Positions 32,888 through 42,719 of a DNA stretch of 64,000 nucleotides are shown one piece after another. Source of the stretch: Hymenobacter lucidus. Its GTDB lineage: Bacteria; Bacteroidota; Bacteroidia; Cytophagales; Hymenobacteraceae. Made by a program: the position numbers and the translations under genes. Every line of letters starts with the position of its first letter. Position 1 is the first letter of the stretch. The notes below the pieces were generated by a model. That model saw only the letters and a program-made list of their open reading frames with translations. It was not told the origin of the DNA and did not search any database. Location of the stretch: positions 558,001 through 622,000 of the forward strand of contig NZ_JAJADR010000003.1 in assembly GCF_020447265.1 (NCBI RefSeq), given 5' to 3'.

Positions 32888-33814
32888 GTGCGCCTAAGTC
32901 ACTCCATCGTTATTCTGATAAGTGTTGCCCTGCAGGCTCTGCGGGGCAACACTTGTTTGGCCCAGGCCCCACCCTGCGCCACACCGGCCGCCTTTACGCT
33001 GGCCGCCGCACTTAGCCAGCCCGGCTGCGTGCGGGAGCTGAACCTGCGCGGGCAGGGTCTGGAGCAGCTGCCCGCCAGCCTCGGCCAGTTGCACCGGCTG
33101 CGGCAGCTCTACGCCCACGAAAACCACCTGCTGCACCTGCCCGAAAGCCTCACGGCGCTGGATAGCCTACAGGTGCTGTTTGCCAACAAAAACGGCCTGC
33201 TGGATCTGCCGGCCACCATCGGCAATCTGCACCAGCTGCGGCAGCTCCAGATTGACCAGAACGCTCTGACGGAGCTGCCGCCCAGCATCGGCGGACTCGA
33301 CAGCTTGCGGTTTTTGCTCAGTGCCTGGAACCAGTTCACCTCCTTGCCCGAGCAGCTGGGCCAGCTCACCCGCCTCGAATACTTCGACGGCTCTCATAAC
33401 CAGCTGCTGTTTCTGCCCGAAGCCGTGAGCCAGTTGCGCCACCTGCGCTACGTGTACCTGAACGACAACAAGCTGCAGCGGCTGCCCGGGCAGCTGGCCA
33501 CCCTGACGCGGCTGGAAGAGCTGAACCTGAGCAATAACCAGCTGGAGGAACTGCCCATCAGCCTGGGTGGCTGCCAGGCGTTAAAGGTGCTGATTCTTTC
33601 CGGCAATCAGCTCCGGGCCCTGCCCGCCAGTCTGGGTAAACTGCAGAATCTGGAAATGCTCATTGCCAATGACAACCAGCTCACGGCCCTGCCCCGCTCC
33701 TTGGGCAAGCTTCACCGGCTGAAAACCATCATCGTGAAAGGCAACGCCTTCAACGCAGCGGCCCGCCGCCGCGCCCAGGCCCAACTGCCCCACGCCACCT
33801 TCTACTTCCAATGA
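32888..33814 (+). CDS. Secreted leucine-rich repeat protein
   Basis: 308 residues from GTG at 32888, 3 nt after the PhoX stop. A signal peptide ends near residue 25. About nine leucine-rich repeats with the LPxSLGxLxxLxxLxxxxNxL pattern of the SDS22/bacterial type follow (23-residue period). Such domains bind proteins. The gene ends in ATGA shared with the next gene. No anchor or sorting tail is seen, so it may stay periplasmic. Confidence 0.9.
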   Translation: MRLSHSIVILISVALQALRGNTCLAQAPPCATPAAFTLAAALSQPGCVRELNLRGQGLEQLPASLGQLHRLRQLYAHENHLLHLPESLTALDSLQVLFANKNGLLDLPATIGNLHQLRQLQIDQNALTELPPSIGGLDSLRFLLSAWNQFTSLPEQLGQLTRLEYFDGSHNQLLFLPEAVSQLRHLRYVYLNDNKLQRLPGQLATLTRLEELNLSNNQLEELPISLGGCQALKVLILSGNQLRALPASLGKLQNLEMLIANDNQLTALPRSLGKLHRLKTIIVKGNAFNAAARRRAQAQLPHATFYFQ

Positions 33815-35628
33815 GCCTGCCCTCTTTTGCCCGCTGTGCCCGGCCGCTGCTGCTGGGGCTGGCGGGGCTGCTGTTTTCGTTTGCCGTGCTGCACAAAACG
33901 CCCACCGAGCAGGTACAAAGCTATTACGCGCTCCATCTGCGCCAGCTCCACACCCAGCTCGCCCGGTTGCAGGATCTTGCCAGCCAGGCCGACACAACGG
34001 CAATACAGGCGCAGTTCGCCGCCTGCCGCACCGAGTACAAGCACCTTGAATTCGCCGTGGAATACTACTACCCGCACGCGGCCCAGCGCCTCAACGGGGC
34101 CAATCTGCCCGAAACCGAGGCCGGGGAGCCGGGCCAGGTTATTCTGCCCACGGGCTTTCAGGTGCTGGAGGAATACGTGTATGCCCCCGGCTCGCCTACT
34201 AGCGCCACCCGCGACCAGCTGCGTCAGGAAACCGACAACCTGCTGGCCGAAGTGCGCCACCTGGAGCAGCAGGTGCCGCTGTTGGCTTTCTCCGAGGCCG
34301 AAGTATTCGACGCCCTGCGCCTGAACCTCTACCGCCTGGCTGCCAAGGGCCTATCGGGCTTCGACTCGCCCGTAGCCCACGCCTCACTACCCGAGGCGGC
34401 CGTCACGCTGCAGGCTACCCGGGAAGTACTGGCCATGTTTGCAGTACCTAAGCAAGTGCTGCTGGCGCTGGGGCGTGGCGAGGCCGCCGTGGCCGCGCCC
34501 TATCAAACCTTCGACAGCTTCGACCGGGCCCGGTTTCTGGGGCGGCATTTCAATCCGACTTTGGCGGCCCTGCGCCAGGCTCAGCAGCAGCTTGGGGTTC
34601 CTTTTGTGGCAGCCCGCCGCGCCGTGCGGCCCGAAGCAGCCAGCTTCTTCGTGGCCGATGCCTTCGACCCCGGCTTTTTTGCCCCCGCTGATGTCGCCGC
34701 GCCTACCCCGGCCGTACTGGCCCTGGGCGAGGCCCTGTTTCGGGAGCCGCTGCTGTCGGGCCGCGCCGGGCGCTCCTGCATCAGCTGCCACCTGCCCGGC
34801 CGGGCCTACACCGATGGGCTGCGGGTAAACCGCTCGTTGCAGGCCGGTGCCGAGCTGGCGCGCAACACGCCCACGCTGCTCAACGCAGCCCTGCAGCCCG
34901 AGCAGTTTGCCGATGGCCGCGTGCATTTCCTCGAAGACCAGGTACACGCCGTCGTGTCGAATAAGGCTGAAATGGGCGGGCAGCTTGGCAATGCTTCGGC
35001 GCTACTGCGCCGCAAGCGGCCCTACGACCGGCTGTTTGCCCAAGCTTTTGCCGCCGAGACGCAGCCCATTACTGAGCGCAATATCCGCCGGGCTGTAGCG
35101 GCCTACGTGCGCAGCCTGGTGCGCCTCAACAGCCGCTTCGACCAGTACCTGCGCGGCGACTCGACAGTGTTGAGCGGGCAGGAAATTCAGGGCTTCAACC
35201 TGTTTATGGGCAAGGCGCAGTGCGGCACTTGTCACTACCTGCCTCTGTTCAATGGCAGCGTACCACCCCTCTACGACAAGGCCGAAAGTGAAGTGCTGGG
35301 CACTCCCGCCACCGCCGACACACTGCACCCCACGCTGGATACCGACCAGGGCAAGTTCGGACTCTACGGCATTGCCCATCAGCGCCACGCCTTCAAAACG
35401 CCTACTGTGCGCAACGCGGCCCTTACCGCACCTTATATGCACAATGGTGTGTATCAGACCCTGGAGCAGGTGCTGGATTTCTACAACCGCGGCGGCGGTA
35501 CCGGCCTGGGCCTTGCCGTGCCCACCCAAACCCTGGCTTCTGACCGCCTGCACCTGACCAGCGCGGAGCAGCAGGCCGTTATTGCCTTTATCAGGGCGCT
35601 GAATGACGCTCCGGAAACGGCCTACTAA
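33811..35628 (+). CDS. Di-haem cytochrome-c peroxidase with imelysin-like N-domain
   Basis: 605 residues; the start overlaps the LRR stop by 4 nt. A signal-anchor at about 12-28 is followed by a helical region (30-250) with EYYYPHAAQRLNGANLPE and PTGFQVLEEYVY, which resembles imelysin/EfeO-type domains. The MauG/CcpA-type part has two haem sites, CISCH at about 323 and CGTCH at about 471. It probably reduces peroxide in the periplasm with electrons from a c-type cytochrome. Coupling to PhoX and LRR genes is unusual. Confidence 0.9.
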   Translation: MSLPSFARCARPLLLGLAGLLFSFAVLHKTPTEQVQSYYALHLRQLHTQLARLQDLASQADTTAIQAQFAACRTEYKHLEFAVEYYYPHAAQRLNGANLPETEAGEPGQVILPTGFQVLEEYVYAPGSPTSATRDQLRQETDNLLAEVRHLEQQVPLLAFSEAEVFDALRLNLYRLAAKGLSGFDSPVAHASLPEAAVTLQATREVLAMFAVPKQVLLALGRGEAAVAAPYQTFDSFDRARFLGRHFNPTLAALRQAQQQLGVPFVAARRAVRPEAASFFVADAFDPGFFAPADVAAPTPAVLALGEALFREPLLSGRAGRSCISCHLPGRAYTDGLRVNRSLQAGAELARNTPTLLNAALQPEQFADGRVHFLEDQVHAVVSNKAEMGGQLGNASALLRRKRPYDRLFAQAFAAETQPITERNIRRAVAAYVRSLVRLNSRFDQYLRGDSTVLSGQEIQGFNLFMGKAQCGTCHYLPLFNGSVPPLYDKAESEVLGTPATADTLHPTLDTDQGKFGLYGIAHQRHAFKTPTVRNAALTAPYMHNGVYQTLEQVLDFYNRGGGTGLGLAVPTQTLASDRLHLTSAEQQAVIAFIRALNDAPETAY

Positions 35629-35823
35629 CGTCGGAGCCTGCTCGAAAAAGCCGAATGTCCGTGGTTGGGCCTGTTGTCCGGCGTCCCTTTGGTTAACTGT
35701 AGCGCGCCATGTATTAAAGACAACGGGAAGATTAATGGCACTTTATAAAATAATTCCAATATTAATTTGTCATATTTTTATCTATTTTAGGCTATACTTT
35801 CACCTTTATCATCCGCTTGTGCT

Positions 35824-36807
35824 ATGAGAAAAACTATGACGCCCACCCTCTGGACTTGTGCGCTGCTGCTGGCCGCCGGCACTGCCTCTGCCCAGGACAA
35901 CGTGAGTACTGTGCAACAGATCGGCGACGGCAACTCGGCCCTGATTACGCAGCCGGGCAGCCGCAACAGCTCTGCCGGCACCCAAACCGGCGACGGCAAC
36001 GCGCTGACCGTAAACCAGGGCGGCTCGCTGCATACCGCCAGCGCGGTGCAAACCGGCAACCGCAACACCATTACGCAGGATCAGCAGGGCGCCAATAGCA
36101 GGATGGAAGCCACCCAACTCGGCAACCGCAACGACATCAGCCAGAAGCAAAGCATCGGCCCTGTTAACGACGAAAAGGCCCGGCAAACCGGGAATCGAAA
36201 CTTGATAACCCAGGAACAAATTGGTTCGGGCCACAAAGCGGAAGCCACCCAGACCGGCAACGACAACGTGGCCGACCAGCTACAGCAGGGCCGGGTGAAT
36301 GAAGGCCTTGTGTTGCAGGTAGGCGACCAGAACGAGGCCAGCCAGTTGCAGCAGGGTTTGGGCAACCAGGCCAGTATTACGTCCCTCGGCAACCGCAACA
36401 CCTCCACACAAACCCAGGGCGGCACCAATGAAGCCAACGGCCTGCAGGTAGGCAATGCCAACCGCCTCACCCAGAGCCAGCAAGGCTCCCTCAACGAAGC
36501 CAATGCCACGCAGCTCGGCAACCGCAACGTGGCCCGGCAGCGGCAGGACGAAGGAAATCCTAGTTTCAACCTCGCTACCATTGAGCAGGAGGGCAACGAT
36601 AACCGCGCTATTCAGAATCAGGGTGGCACCCTGGCGGCGCAGAACACGGCCTATATCGACCAAGATGGCAACGACCATGAAGCCCGGCAGCAGCAAACCG
36701 GTATTCTCAACTCGGCCCAGACTTACCAGGGCAGCTCCGGGCAGTACAGCAGCACCATGCAGGACGGCATGAATAACACCGTAGTAGTGAAACAGAACCA
36801 CCCATAG
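35824..36807 (+). CDS. Curlin-like amyloid-repeat protein
   Basis: 327 residues. A signal peptide (TLWTCALLLAAGTASAQ) precedes a continuous array of Gln/Asn-rich repeats with the core QxG(N/D)xN and a spacing of about 20-22 residues, for example QTGNRNTITQDQQGANS and QLGNRNDISQKQ. This is the pattern of curlin (CsgA/CsgB) amyloid subunits. No csgBAC, csgD-G or other curli genes are nearby. The upstream 190 bp are A/T-rich, consistent with an individual promoter, and a strong terminator follows. Confidence 0.85.
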   Translation: MRKTMTPTLWTCALLLAAGTASAQDNVSTVQQIGDGNSALITQPGSRNSSAGTQTGDGNALTVNQGGSLHTASAVQTGNRNTITQDQQGANSRMEATQLGNRNDISQKQSIGPVNDEKARQTGNRNLITQEQIGSGHKAEATQTGNDNVADQLQQGRVNEGLVLQVGDQNEASQLQQGLGNQASITSLGNRNTSTQTQGGTNEANGLQVGNANRLTQSQQGSLNEANATQLGNRNVARQRQDEGNPSFNLATIEQEGNDNRAIQNQGGTLAAQNTAYIDQDGNDHEARQQQTGILNSAQTYQGSSGQYSSTMQDGMNNTVVVKQNHP

Positions 36808-36824
36808 CCTATTGGCACCAATCG

Positions 36825-36868
36825 AAAAGCCCCGCCGCAACCCGAAATCGGGCCGTGGCGGGGCTTTT
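36825..36868. terminator. Intrinsic terminator between convergent genes
   Basis: AAAAGCCCCGCC pairs with GGCGGGGCTTTT around a 20-nt loop, giving T-tracts on both strands. It serves the amyloid-repeat gene (+) and the ABC-F gene (-). Confidence 0.88.
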
Positions 36869-36888
36869 ATGTTGCTAAGCGGGCAGGC

Positions 36889-38817
36889 TTACTTCTCTAG
36901 TTGCTCGGCTTTTTCGGCCAGCTTTTCCCACTGCTCGTTGGTGCGGTTGAGCTCTTTCTTCACTTGCTCAAACTTCATCGTCGCGTCTTTCAGCTGGGCG
37001 GTGTTGTTGTAGATGTTGGGGTCGGCCAGCTGCTTTTCGTACACGGCCAATTCCTTTTCTAGGGTCGTCACCTTGCCTTCCACCTCCTTCAACTCCTTGT
37101 TCACCTTCTTCAGCTCGTGCTGGTTGGCTTCGCGCTCGGAGTTGGAAACTGGCTTTTTCTCTTCCTTCACCGGCTTCGGAGCCGATGGCGAGGCCAGGCC
37201 GGCCTTCTTGGCGGCCTTTTCCCGGTCTTCCTGCCACTGCTCGTACTCGGCGTAGGTGCCGGGGTACTCTTTCAACTGATAATCCTCGATGTACCAGATC
37301 TTGTTGGCCACGTTTTCCACGAAAAACCGGTCGTGACTAATCACGATGTAGGTGCCTTCGTACTGGTCCAGGGCCTGAATCAGGATGTTGACCGACTGCA
37401 TGTCCAGGTGGTTGGTCGGTTCGTCGAGCAGCAGAAAGTTGGCTTCCGAAATCAGGGTTTTAGCCAGCGCTACGCGGCTTTTCTCACCGCCGCTTAGCAC
37501 CTTGATTTTCTTGTAGACCTCGTCGCCGGTGAACAGGAACGAGCCCAGCACCGAGCGCAGCTCCATTTCGGAACGCTTCGAGCCGGCCTCTACCATTTCC
37601 TGCAGAATTTCGTTGTCGATACGCAGGCTTTCGAGCTGGTGCTGGGCATAAAACGCCATGATGACGTTGTGGCCCAGTTGGTGGTTGCCGTTGGTAGGCG
37701 CTTCCTGGCCCGCCACGAGGCGCATCAGCGTCGATTTGCCCTTGCCGTTGGCCCCGATGAGCGCAATTTTGTCGCCCCGCTCGATGTGCACGTGCGTGTC
37801 GCGGAAGATGATTTTCTCCCCGTATTTCTTGCCCACGTGCTCCATGCGCAGAATGTGGCGGCCGGGCGTAACGGTGAAGTTGAACTTGATGTTCACCTTC
37901 GCGTCGTCGGCGGCTACGTCCTCGATGCGCTCCAGCTTATCCAGCGCCTTTACCCGGCTCTGGGCCTGCTTGGCTTTCGAAGCCTTGGCCTTAAACCGCT
38001 CAATAAACCGCTCGGCCTGCTTGATCTGGGCCTGCTGGTTTTCGAAAGCGCCCTTCTGAATAGCGTTGCGCTCCTCCTTTTCCTCGATGTAGAACGAGTA
38101 GTTACCAGCGTAGGGCACCAGCTTGCCGCCGGTTACTTCCACGGTGGTGTTGGTGGTGCGGTCCAGAAATTCCCGGTCGTGACTCACGATAATGACCGCG
38201 CCTTCGTAGCCGGCCAGGTAGTTCTCAATCCACTTGATAGAGGGCAAGTCCAGGTGGTTGGTCGGTTCGTCGAGCAGCAGCAGCGAGGGTTGCTGGAGCA
38301 GGATTTTGGCCAGCATCACGCGCATGCGCCAGCCGCCCGAAAACAGCTTCAGCGGCTTCTGCAGCTCCTCGGTGGTAAAGCCTAGACCTTCCAGAATTTC
38401 CTCGGCGCGGGCCTGCATGGTGTAGCCGCCTAGGGCCTCGAAGCGGTCCTGCAGCGCGGCCAGCTTGTCCACGAGGTCGTCGGTGTAGTCGGTTTCGAAC
38501 TGCAGCAGTACCTCGTCAATTTTCTTCTGCACGTCGAGGGCCTCGGCAAAGGCCTGCATGGCCACAATCAGGATGGGCTCGTGCGAGTCGTAGCTAAGCA
38601 AATCCTGGTTGAGAAAGCCCAGGCTCACTTCCTTGCTCATGGAGATGCTGCCGCCGTCGGGCTTGTATTCGCCCACCAGAATGCGCAGCAGCGTGGATTT
38701 GCCCCGGCCATTGAGCCCGATGAGGCCAATCTTATCCTTGGGCTTGATGTGGAGGCTGGCCTTGTCGTAGAGGGTACGCGAGCCGAAATGAAAATCGAGG
38801 TCAGTAATGGAAATCAT
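36889..38817 (-). CDS. ABC-F family ATPase
   Basis: 642 residues from ATG at 38817. Two ATP-binding cassettes carry Walker A GLNGRGKST and GANGKGKST, and signatures FSGGWRMR and LSGGEKSR. Between them is the P-site interaction linker rich in KAxKAKQAQSR. The C-terminal ~100 residues form a coiled coil (ELKKVNKELKEVEGKVTTLEK). Without membrane domains it belongs to the Uup/YheS/EttA translation-factor group that acts on ribosomes; the subfamily is not fixed. Confidence 0.95.
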   Translation of the reverse strand: MISITDLDFHFGSRTLYDKASLHIKPKDKIGLIGLNGRGKSTLLRILVGEYKPDGGSISMSKEVSLGFLNQDLLSYDSHEPILIVAMQAFAEALDVQKKIDEVLLQFETDYTDDLVDKLAALQDRFEALGGYTMQARAEEILEGLGFTTEELQKPLKLFSGGWRMRVMLAKILLQQPSLLLLDEPTNHLDLPSIKWIENYLAGYEGAVIIVSHDREFLDRTTNTTVEVTGGKLVPYAGNYSFYIEEKEERNAIQKGAFENQQAQIKQAERFIERFKAKASKAKQAQSRVKALDKLERIEDVAADDAKVNIKFNFTVTPGRHILRMEHVGKKYGEKIIFRDTHVHIERGDKIALIGANGKGKSTLMRLVAGQEAPTNGNHQLGHNVIMAFYAQHQLESLRIDNEILQEMVEAGSKRSEMELRSVLGSFLFTGDEVYKKIKVLSGGEKSRVALAKTLISEANFLLLDEPTNHLDMQSVNILIQALDQYEGTYIVISHDRFFVENVANKIWYIEDYQLKEYPGTYAEYEQWQEDREKAAKKAGLASPSAPKPVKEEKKPVSNSEREANQHELKKVNKELKEVEGKVTTLEKELAVYEKQLADPNIYNNTAQLKDATMKFEQVKKELNRTNEQWEKLAEKAEQLEK

Positions 38818-38841
38818 CCTACTTTGCGGGCTATGAAGCCG

Positions 38842-38849
38842 CAAAGGTA
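38842..38849 (-). promoter_or_regulatory. -7 promoter box of the ABC-F gene
   Basis: TACCTTTG on the minus strand matches TAnnTTTG exactly and ends 24 nt before the ATG at 38817. No TTG -33 element is evident. Confidence 0.4.
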
Positions 38850-38875
38850 CGGGTTTCTGCGCGCTACTATATCGT

Positions 38876-39583
38876 ATGAGTTTACAATCAGTTACTATAA
38901 CTGACCAGGTTGATTGGCTGGCAACGCCAACGCTTGGTCCCGACTCGTCTCTGCGGGAGGCTTTACCGCGTGGTTTTGCCGCTTACCTCAAAATTCTTAC
39001 GCCGCTGGGCATTGATCGGCGCATTCCGCTGGCCGACTATTCTTTTTCAACCCAGTCAATTGAAGCGTTGAATAACCGGGTGAACTTCTGGAATACCTAC
39101 CAGATTGTGGGCGGCCGCCCCGCACCCGAGAATCTGACGCCCATCAGCTACCGGGAAATAGCCGCCAGCCTCGACGTGGCCTACGATGCTTCATTCGATG
39201 TCGGAGCTATCAGGCACCAGTATAATGGCCATTGGCCGCCAAATCTGGGTTACAACGACGTGTTGGAAGCAGCTTTCATTCAGGAATTAGTGGCCGCATT
39301 AGGCGCTAGCACGCCAACCTATTTTTACGGTTCGCTTGATGATGGCAACTACCGCTTTACCACCGGCAACGACTTGACTGACTGGCTGGAACTGGGCGTA
39401 GTAGCTGATTTGGGACCTGTTTTCCAACGCGACCTGGACTATCCTAGCTACGCATTTGCCGCCGACCACTCCTGGTGCCTGCGGCATCCGGAAGATGCCG
39501 GCTGGTTGCTGTTGGGCTGCTCGGAGAGTGTGCGAAACGTCTTGCATGCCCAGCCGAGCCTCGAATTCTTTGACCTTGCATAA
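38876..39583 (+). CDS. Hypothetical protein
   Basis: 235 residues, divergent from the ABC-F gene with a 58-bp gap. No signal peptide or membrane helix. The sequence is acidic and aromatic (YFYGSLDDGNYRFTTGNDLTDWLELG, HSWCLRHPEDAGWLLLG). It looks like a soluble cytoplasmic protein resembling SMI1-like or nudix-free hypothetical proteins, but I assign no family. It ends 143 nt before a GAF gene. Confidence 0.7.
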   Translation: MSLQSVTITDQVDWLATPTLGPDSSLREALPRGFAAYLKILTPLGIDRRIPLADYSFSTQSIEALNNRVNFWNTYQIVGGRPAPENLTPISYREIAASLDVAYDASFDVGAIRHQYNGHWPPNLGYNDVLEAAFIQELVAALGASTPTYFYGSLDDGNYRFTTGNDLTDWLELGVVADLGPVFQRDLDYPSYAFAADHSWCLRHPEDAGWLLLGCSESVRNVLHAQPSLEFFDLA

Positions 39584-39726
39584 AGCCATTATGGGTGCAA
39601 TCAGCCGTAGTGACGCTGAAACCGACCTTGGCAAAACCTTCATCTGCAAAATATTCAACAAATACTATTCATCTCTTTATATTTCTATCCGTACAAACAC
39701 CTATTGCTTTCTACGTGCTTACCACA

Positions 39727-40434
39727 ATGCCCCTTTCGCAGGCTTCTCTTATTCCCGGCAACGAAGAAGACCGCCTGTTGGCCCTCAGCCGCTATCAAAT
39801 TGTGGGCACGGCTCCCGAAAGCCTGTTTGATGAAATGACTACTCTGACGGCCAAGCTGTTCGGGGCCCGCATTGCGCTGATTTCCCTGGTGGCCGACGAT
39901 AGTGTGTGGTTTAAGGCCAACTTTGGTTTACCGGGTGCCACCAGCGTGAAACGCGTCGAAAGCCTGTGCTCGGTGGCTATCCTGCACAACGAAGCCACCG
40001 TGTTTGAGGACCTCCGCCAACGCCCTTGCGCCCTCATTGAGCCCCAGGTAATGCAGGCGCTGCACATGAACTTTTACGCGGCCCAGCCGCTGCAAACGCC
40101 CGACGGCTTCAACATCGGTGCCCTCTGCGTTATCGACCACGGCGCCCGGGCCTTCTCGGCCGATGAGCAGCAGTTGCTAAAGCAACTGGCTGCTACTGTG
40201 ATGCTACTACTGGAGTTGCGGCGGGTGGGCGTCACGCTACTGGCTGCCGTCGGACAGCCCTACCCCACGATTCCTGCCTTGATCCACAGCCTGACGCTAC
40301 TGGCCGAAATAGGCAGTAGTGGTACGGCAATAGACGTGAACGGCAGCCCCGTCGACAGCCCGGCCATCTATAAGGAGGCCGGACATCTCACGGAGCTGCT
40401 CAACCACACGATTATGGCCATACTGGCCGATTAA
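39727..40434 (+). CDS. GAF domain protein
   Basis: 235 residues from ATG at 39727. Residues about 20-165 form a GAF domain of the kind found in signalling proteins: FDEMTTLTAKLFGARIALISLVADDSVWFKANFGLP, followed by SLCSVAILH and FYAAQPLQTPDGFNIGALCVID. The C-terminal 70 residues are helical with no output domain. It may sense a small ligand or redox state and act through a partner. The in-frame extension upstream is not credible. Confidence 0.88.
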   Translation: MPLSQASLIPGNEEDRLLALSRYQIVGTAPESLFDEMTTLTAKLFGARIALISLVADDSVWFKANFGLPGATSVKRVESLCSVAILHNEATVFEDLRQRPCALIEPQVMQALHMNFYAAQPLQTPDGFNIGALCVIDHGARAFSADEQQLLKQLAATVMLLLELRRVGVTLLAAVGQPYPTIPALIHSLTLLAEIGSSGTAIDVNGSPVDSPAIYKEAGHLTELLNHTIMAILAD

Positions 40435-40552
40435 ACGACGCCAACACTTTCTTCTTTCTCTGGCTTCCGTATTCTTCAGCATAACGGCCGCTGATTTTTA
40501 TCCCGCTGGGTACCGAATACTAATCCGGACGCGGCAACACAACCAGACGACT

Positions 40553-42181
40553 TTACCCCACAAACGGCCCCAGAAATTGCGGAGCCACACGCTTTTTAGC
40601 GGCCTGCTCATAAGCGTAGGCCAACGTCAGCAACGGGCCTTCCTGGTAGGCGCCGCCCACAAACGAGAGCCCCACCGGTAGCCCGTGCGCCAGGCCCATG
40701 GGCACCGTAATGTGCGGGTAGCCGGCCATGGCCGCCGGCGACGAGAAGCCGGGGCCTTTCCAGGAGTCGCCATTGATGAGGTCGAGGCAGGGCGCCGGGC
40801 CGTTGGTAACGGCCACGATACCGTCGAGGCGGTCAGTGCGCAGGGCATTGTCGAGGGCCAGCCGGGCACCCTGGTGCGACTTTTTCAGGGCGGCCAAGTA
40901 TTTCGGACTCGTTAGGCCCTCGGTTTTGTGGGCGGCTTCCAGGGTTTCCTGCTGGAAGAAGGGCATGGCCTTGGCTTTGTTCTGGGTATTGAAAGCCATG
41001 ACGTCGGCTACGGTTTTCACGGCCGCGCCGGCCGTGCTCAAGTATTTGTTTACACCGTCCTTGAACTCGTAAAGCAGCACGTCGTATTCAGCCTCGCCCA
41101 GCAGGTCGATGTGCTTTTCCAGCTCTATTTCCACGATTGTCGCTCCTTGAGCTTTCAGCACCTCCAGGGCCGCCAGCAGCAGCGGCACGGCATCGGACGA
41201 GCCTTTCAGGTGGTTTTTCTCGACGCCCAGCCGCTTGCTTTTCAAGCCATCGGGCACCAGAAACGTGGTGTAGTCGGAGGAGGCCTTGCCGGTGCTTTCC
41301 TGTGTCACGGCGTCGGCGGCGTCTACCCCGGCCAGGGCGCCGAGTAGCAGAGCCGCGTCGCGCACGGTGCGGGCCATGGGGCCGGCCGTATCCTGGGTGG
41401 CCGAAATCGGGATGATGCCCGTGCGGCTCAGCAGGCCCACGGTGGGCTTGATGCCCACGATGCCCGAGCACGACGCCGGCGACACCACCGAGCCGTCAGT
41501 TTCGGTGCCGATGGCCACGGCGCACAGATTGGCCGCCACGGCCGTGCCTGAGCCCGAGCTGGAGCCGCTGGGCGTGCGGTCGAGAATGTAGGCGTTGCGG
41601 GTCTGGCCGCCGCGGCTGCTCCAGCCGCTGGTACTGCGCGTCGAGCGGAAATTGGCCCACTCGCTCAGGTTGGTTTTGCCCAGCAGCACGGCCCCAGCGG
41701 CCCGCAGCCGCTGCACGATGAAAGCATCCTGCCGAGCCTTATGGCCGGCCAGAGCCAGCGCGCCGGCAGTGGTTTGCAGCTGGTCGTGGGTATCGATGTT
41801 GTCTTTGATGAGCACCGGAATGCCGTGCAGCGGGCCCCGCACCTTGCCGGCTTTGCGTTCCTTATCCAGCGTGTCGGCAATGTTGAGCGCGTCGGGGTTT
41901 ACTTCGATAACGGCGTTCAGCTTCGGGCCGTTTTTGTCGATGGCCTCGATGCGCTTGAGGTACAGCTCGGTGAGGCTGCGGGCCGAGTGACGGCCGCTTT
42001 TCATCATTTCCTGCAGCTCGGCCACTGTAGCTTCGCTCAGCTCGAAAGCATCGGGCGCCGCCTCACCGGAGCCGGCCGCTGCTTCGGCTTCCTTGGTTTC
42101 CGGGGCACAGGCGTTCAACGACCAGGTAGTGAGGGCCACGCCCGCCAGGCTGCCGTTGCGCAGGAAAAGTCTTCGGTTCAT
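40553..42181 (-). CDS. Exported amidase (amidase-signature family)
   Basis: 542 residues from ATG at 42181. The N-terminus [13 protein letters not shown] resembles a twin-arginine signal and is followed by a lipobox-like LNAC, so it may be a Tat-exported lipoprotein. The amidase signature is complete: catalytic lysine in PVLIKDNID, the glycine/serine loop [15 protein letters not shown] and [12 protein letters not shown]. These enzymes hydrolyse amides by a Ser-cisSer-Lys triad. The substrate is unknown. Confidence 0.93.
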   Translation of the reverse strand: MNRRLFLRNGSLAGVALTTWSLNACAPETKEAEAAAGSGEAAPDAFELSEATVAELQEMMKSGRHSARSLTELYLKRIEAIDKNGPKLNAVIEVNPDALNIADTLDKERKAGKVRGPLHGIPVLIKDNIDTHDQLQTTAGALALAGHKARQDAFIVQRLRAAGAVLLGKTNLSEWANFRSTRSTSGWSSRGGQTRNAYILDRTPSGSSSGSGTAVAANLCAVAIGTETDGSVVSPASCSGIVGIKPTVGLLSRTGIIPISATQDTAGPMARTVRDAALLLGALAGVDAADAVTQESTGKASSDYTTFLVPDGLKSKRLGVEKNHLKGSSDAVPLLLAALEVLKAQGATIVEIELEKHIDLLGEAEYDVLLYEFKDGVNKYLSTAGAAVKTVADVMAFNTQNKAKAMPFFQQETLEAAHKTEGLTSPKYLAALKKSHQGARLALDNALRTDRLDGIVAVTNGPAPCLDLINGDSWKGPGFSSPAAMAGYPHITVPMGLAHGLPVGLSFVGGAYQEGPLLTLAYAYEQAAKKRVAPQFLGPFVG

Positions 42182-42297
42182 ACGAGTAATTTTTGCGAAC
42201 AAGATAACGACGCGGACGAGGTTGAGACAAGCCCCAACCAAGTGCGGCTGGCAGGTGTTATTCGGGTTCCGGTGCTACTTTTGTCTTTCCCGACCAA

Positions 42298-42483
42298 CTA
42301 TTGCCCTGGTTTTGGAGGTGCGGGCTTATTGCGCTGGCACTTCTCGCCACAGTATTTCACCTCGTCCCAGCAGCTGCGCCACTTCTTGCGGTACTCGAAA
42401 GGTCGCCCGCAGGTAAGGCAGATTTTGGTGGGCAGATTGCCCTTTACCAACCGGGTGGGCAAAGACGACGAAGCACGGGCCAT
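42298..42483 (-). CDS. DUF2256 small zinc-binding protein
   Basis: 61 residues. The motif ICLTCGRPFEYRKKWRSCWDEVKYCGEKCQ has four cysteines spaced for zinc and matches DUF2256. These small proteins are sometimes near photolyase or cryptochrome genes, but none is present here. Function is unknown. Confidence 0.85.
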   Translation of the reverse strand: MARASSSLPTRLVKGNLPTKICLTCGRPFEYRKKWRSCWDEVKYCGEKCQRNKPAPPKPGQ

Positions 42484-42719
42484 ACGCAGGCAACACCGAA
42501 TGACGCTGCTTGTTTAGGCTTGCCCAGGTTGCGCCGCAGAATCAAAATTCACTGGACAGCGTTATAAGCTCCCCAGCCAATTCCTCGGTGATGGGGCCCA
42601 GCCGCCCCGGAATTGTACTTCAGCCTGACCATAAAGCGTTAGAAGCCATAACCACGCCGCCCGCCACCGGTTTCACTAGGCACAAAGGCCGTTTTTAAAC
42701 CTCCATTTTACCGTTTGCA

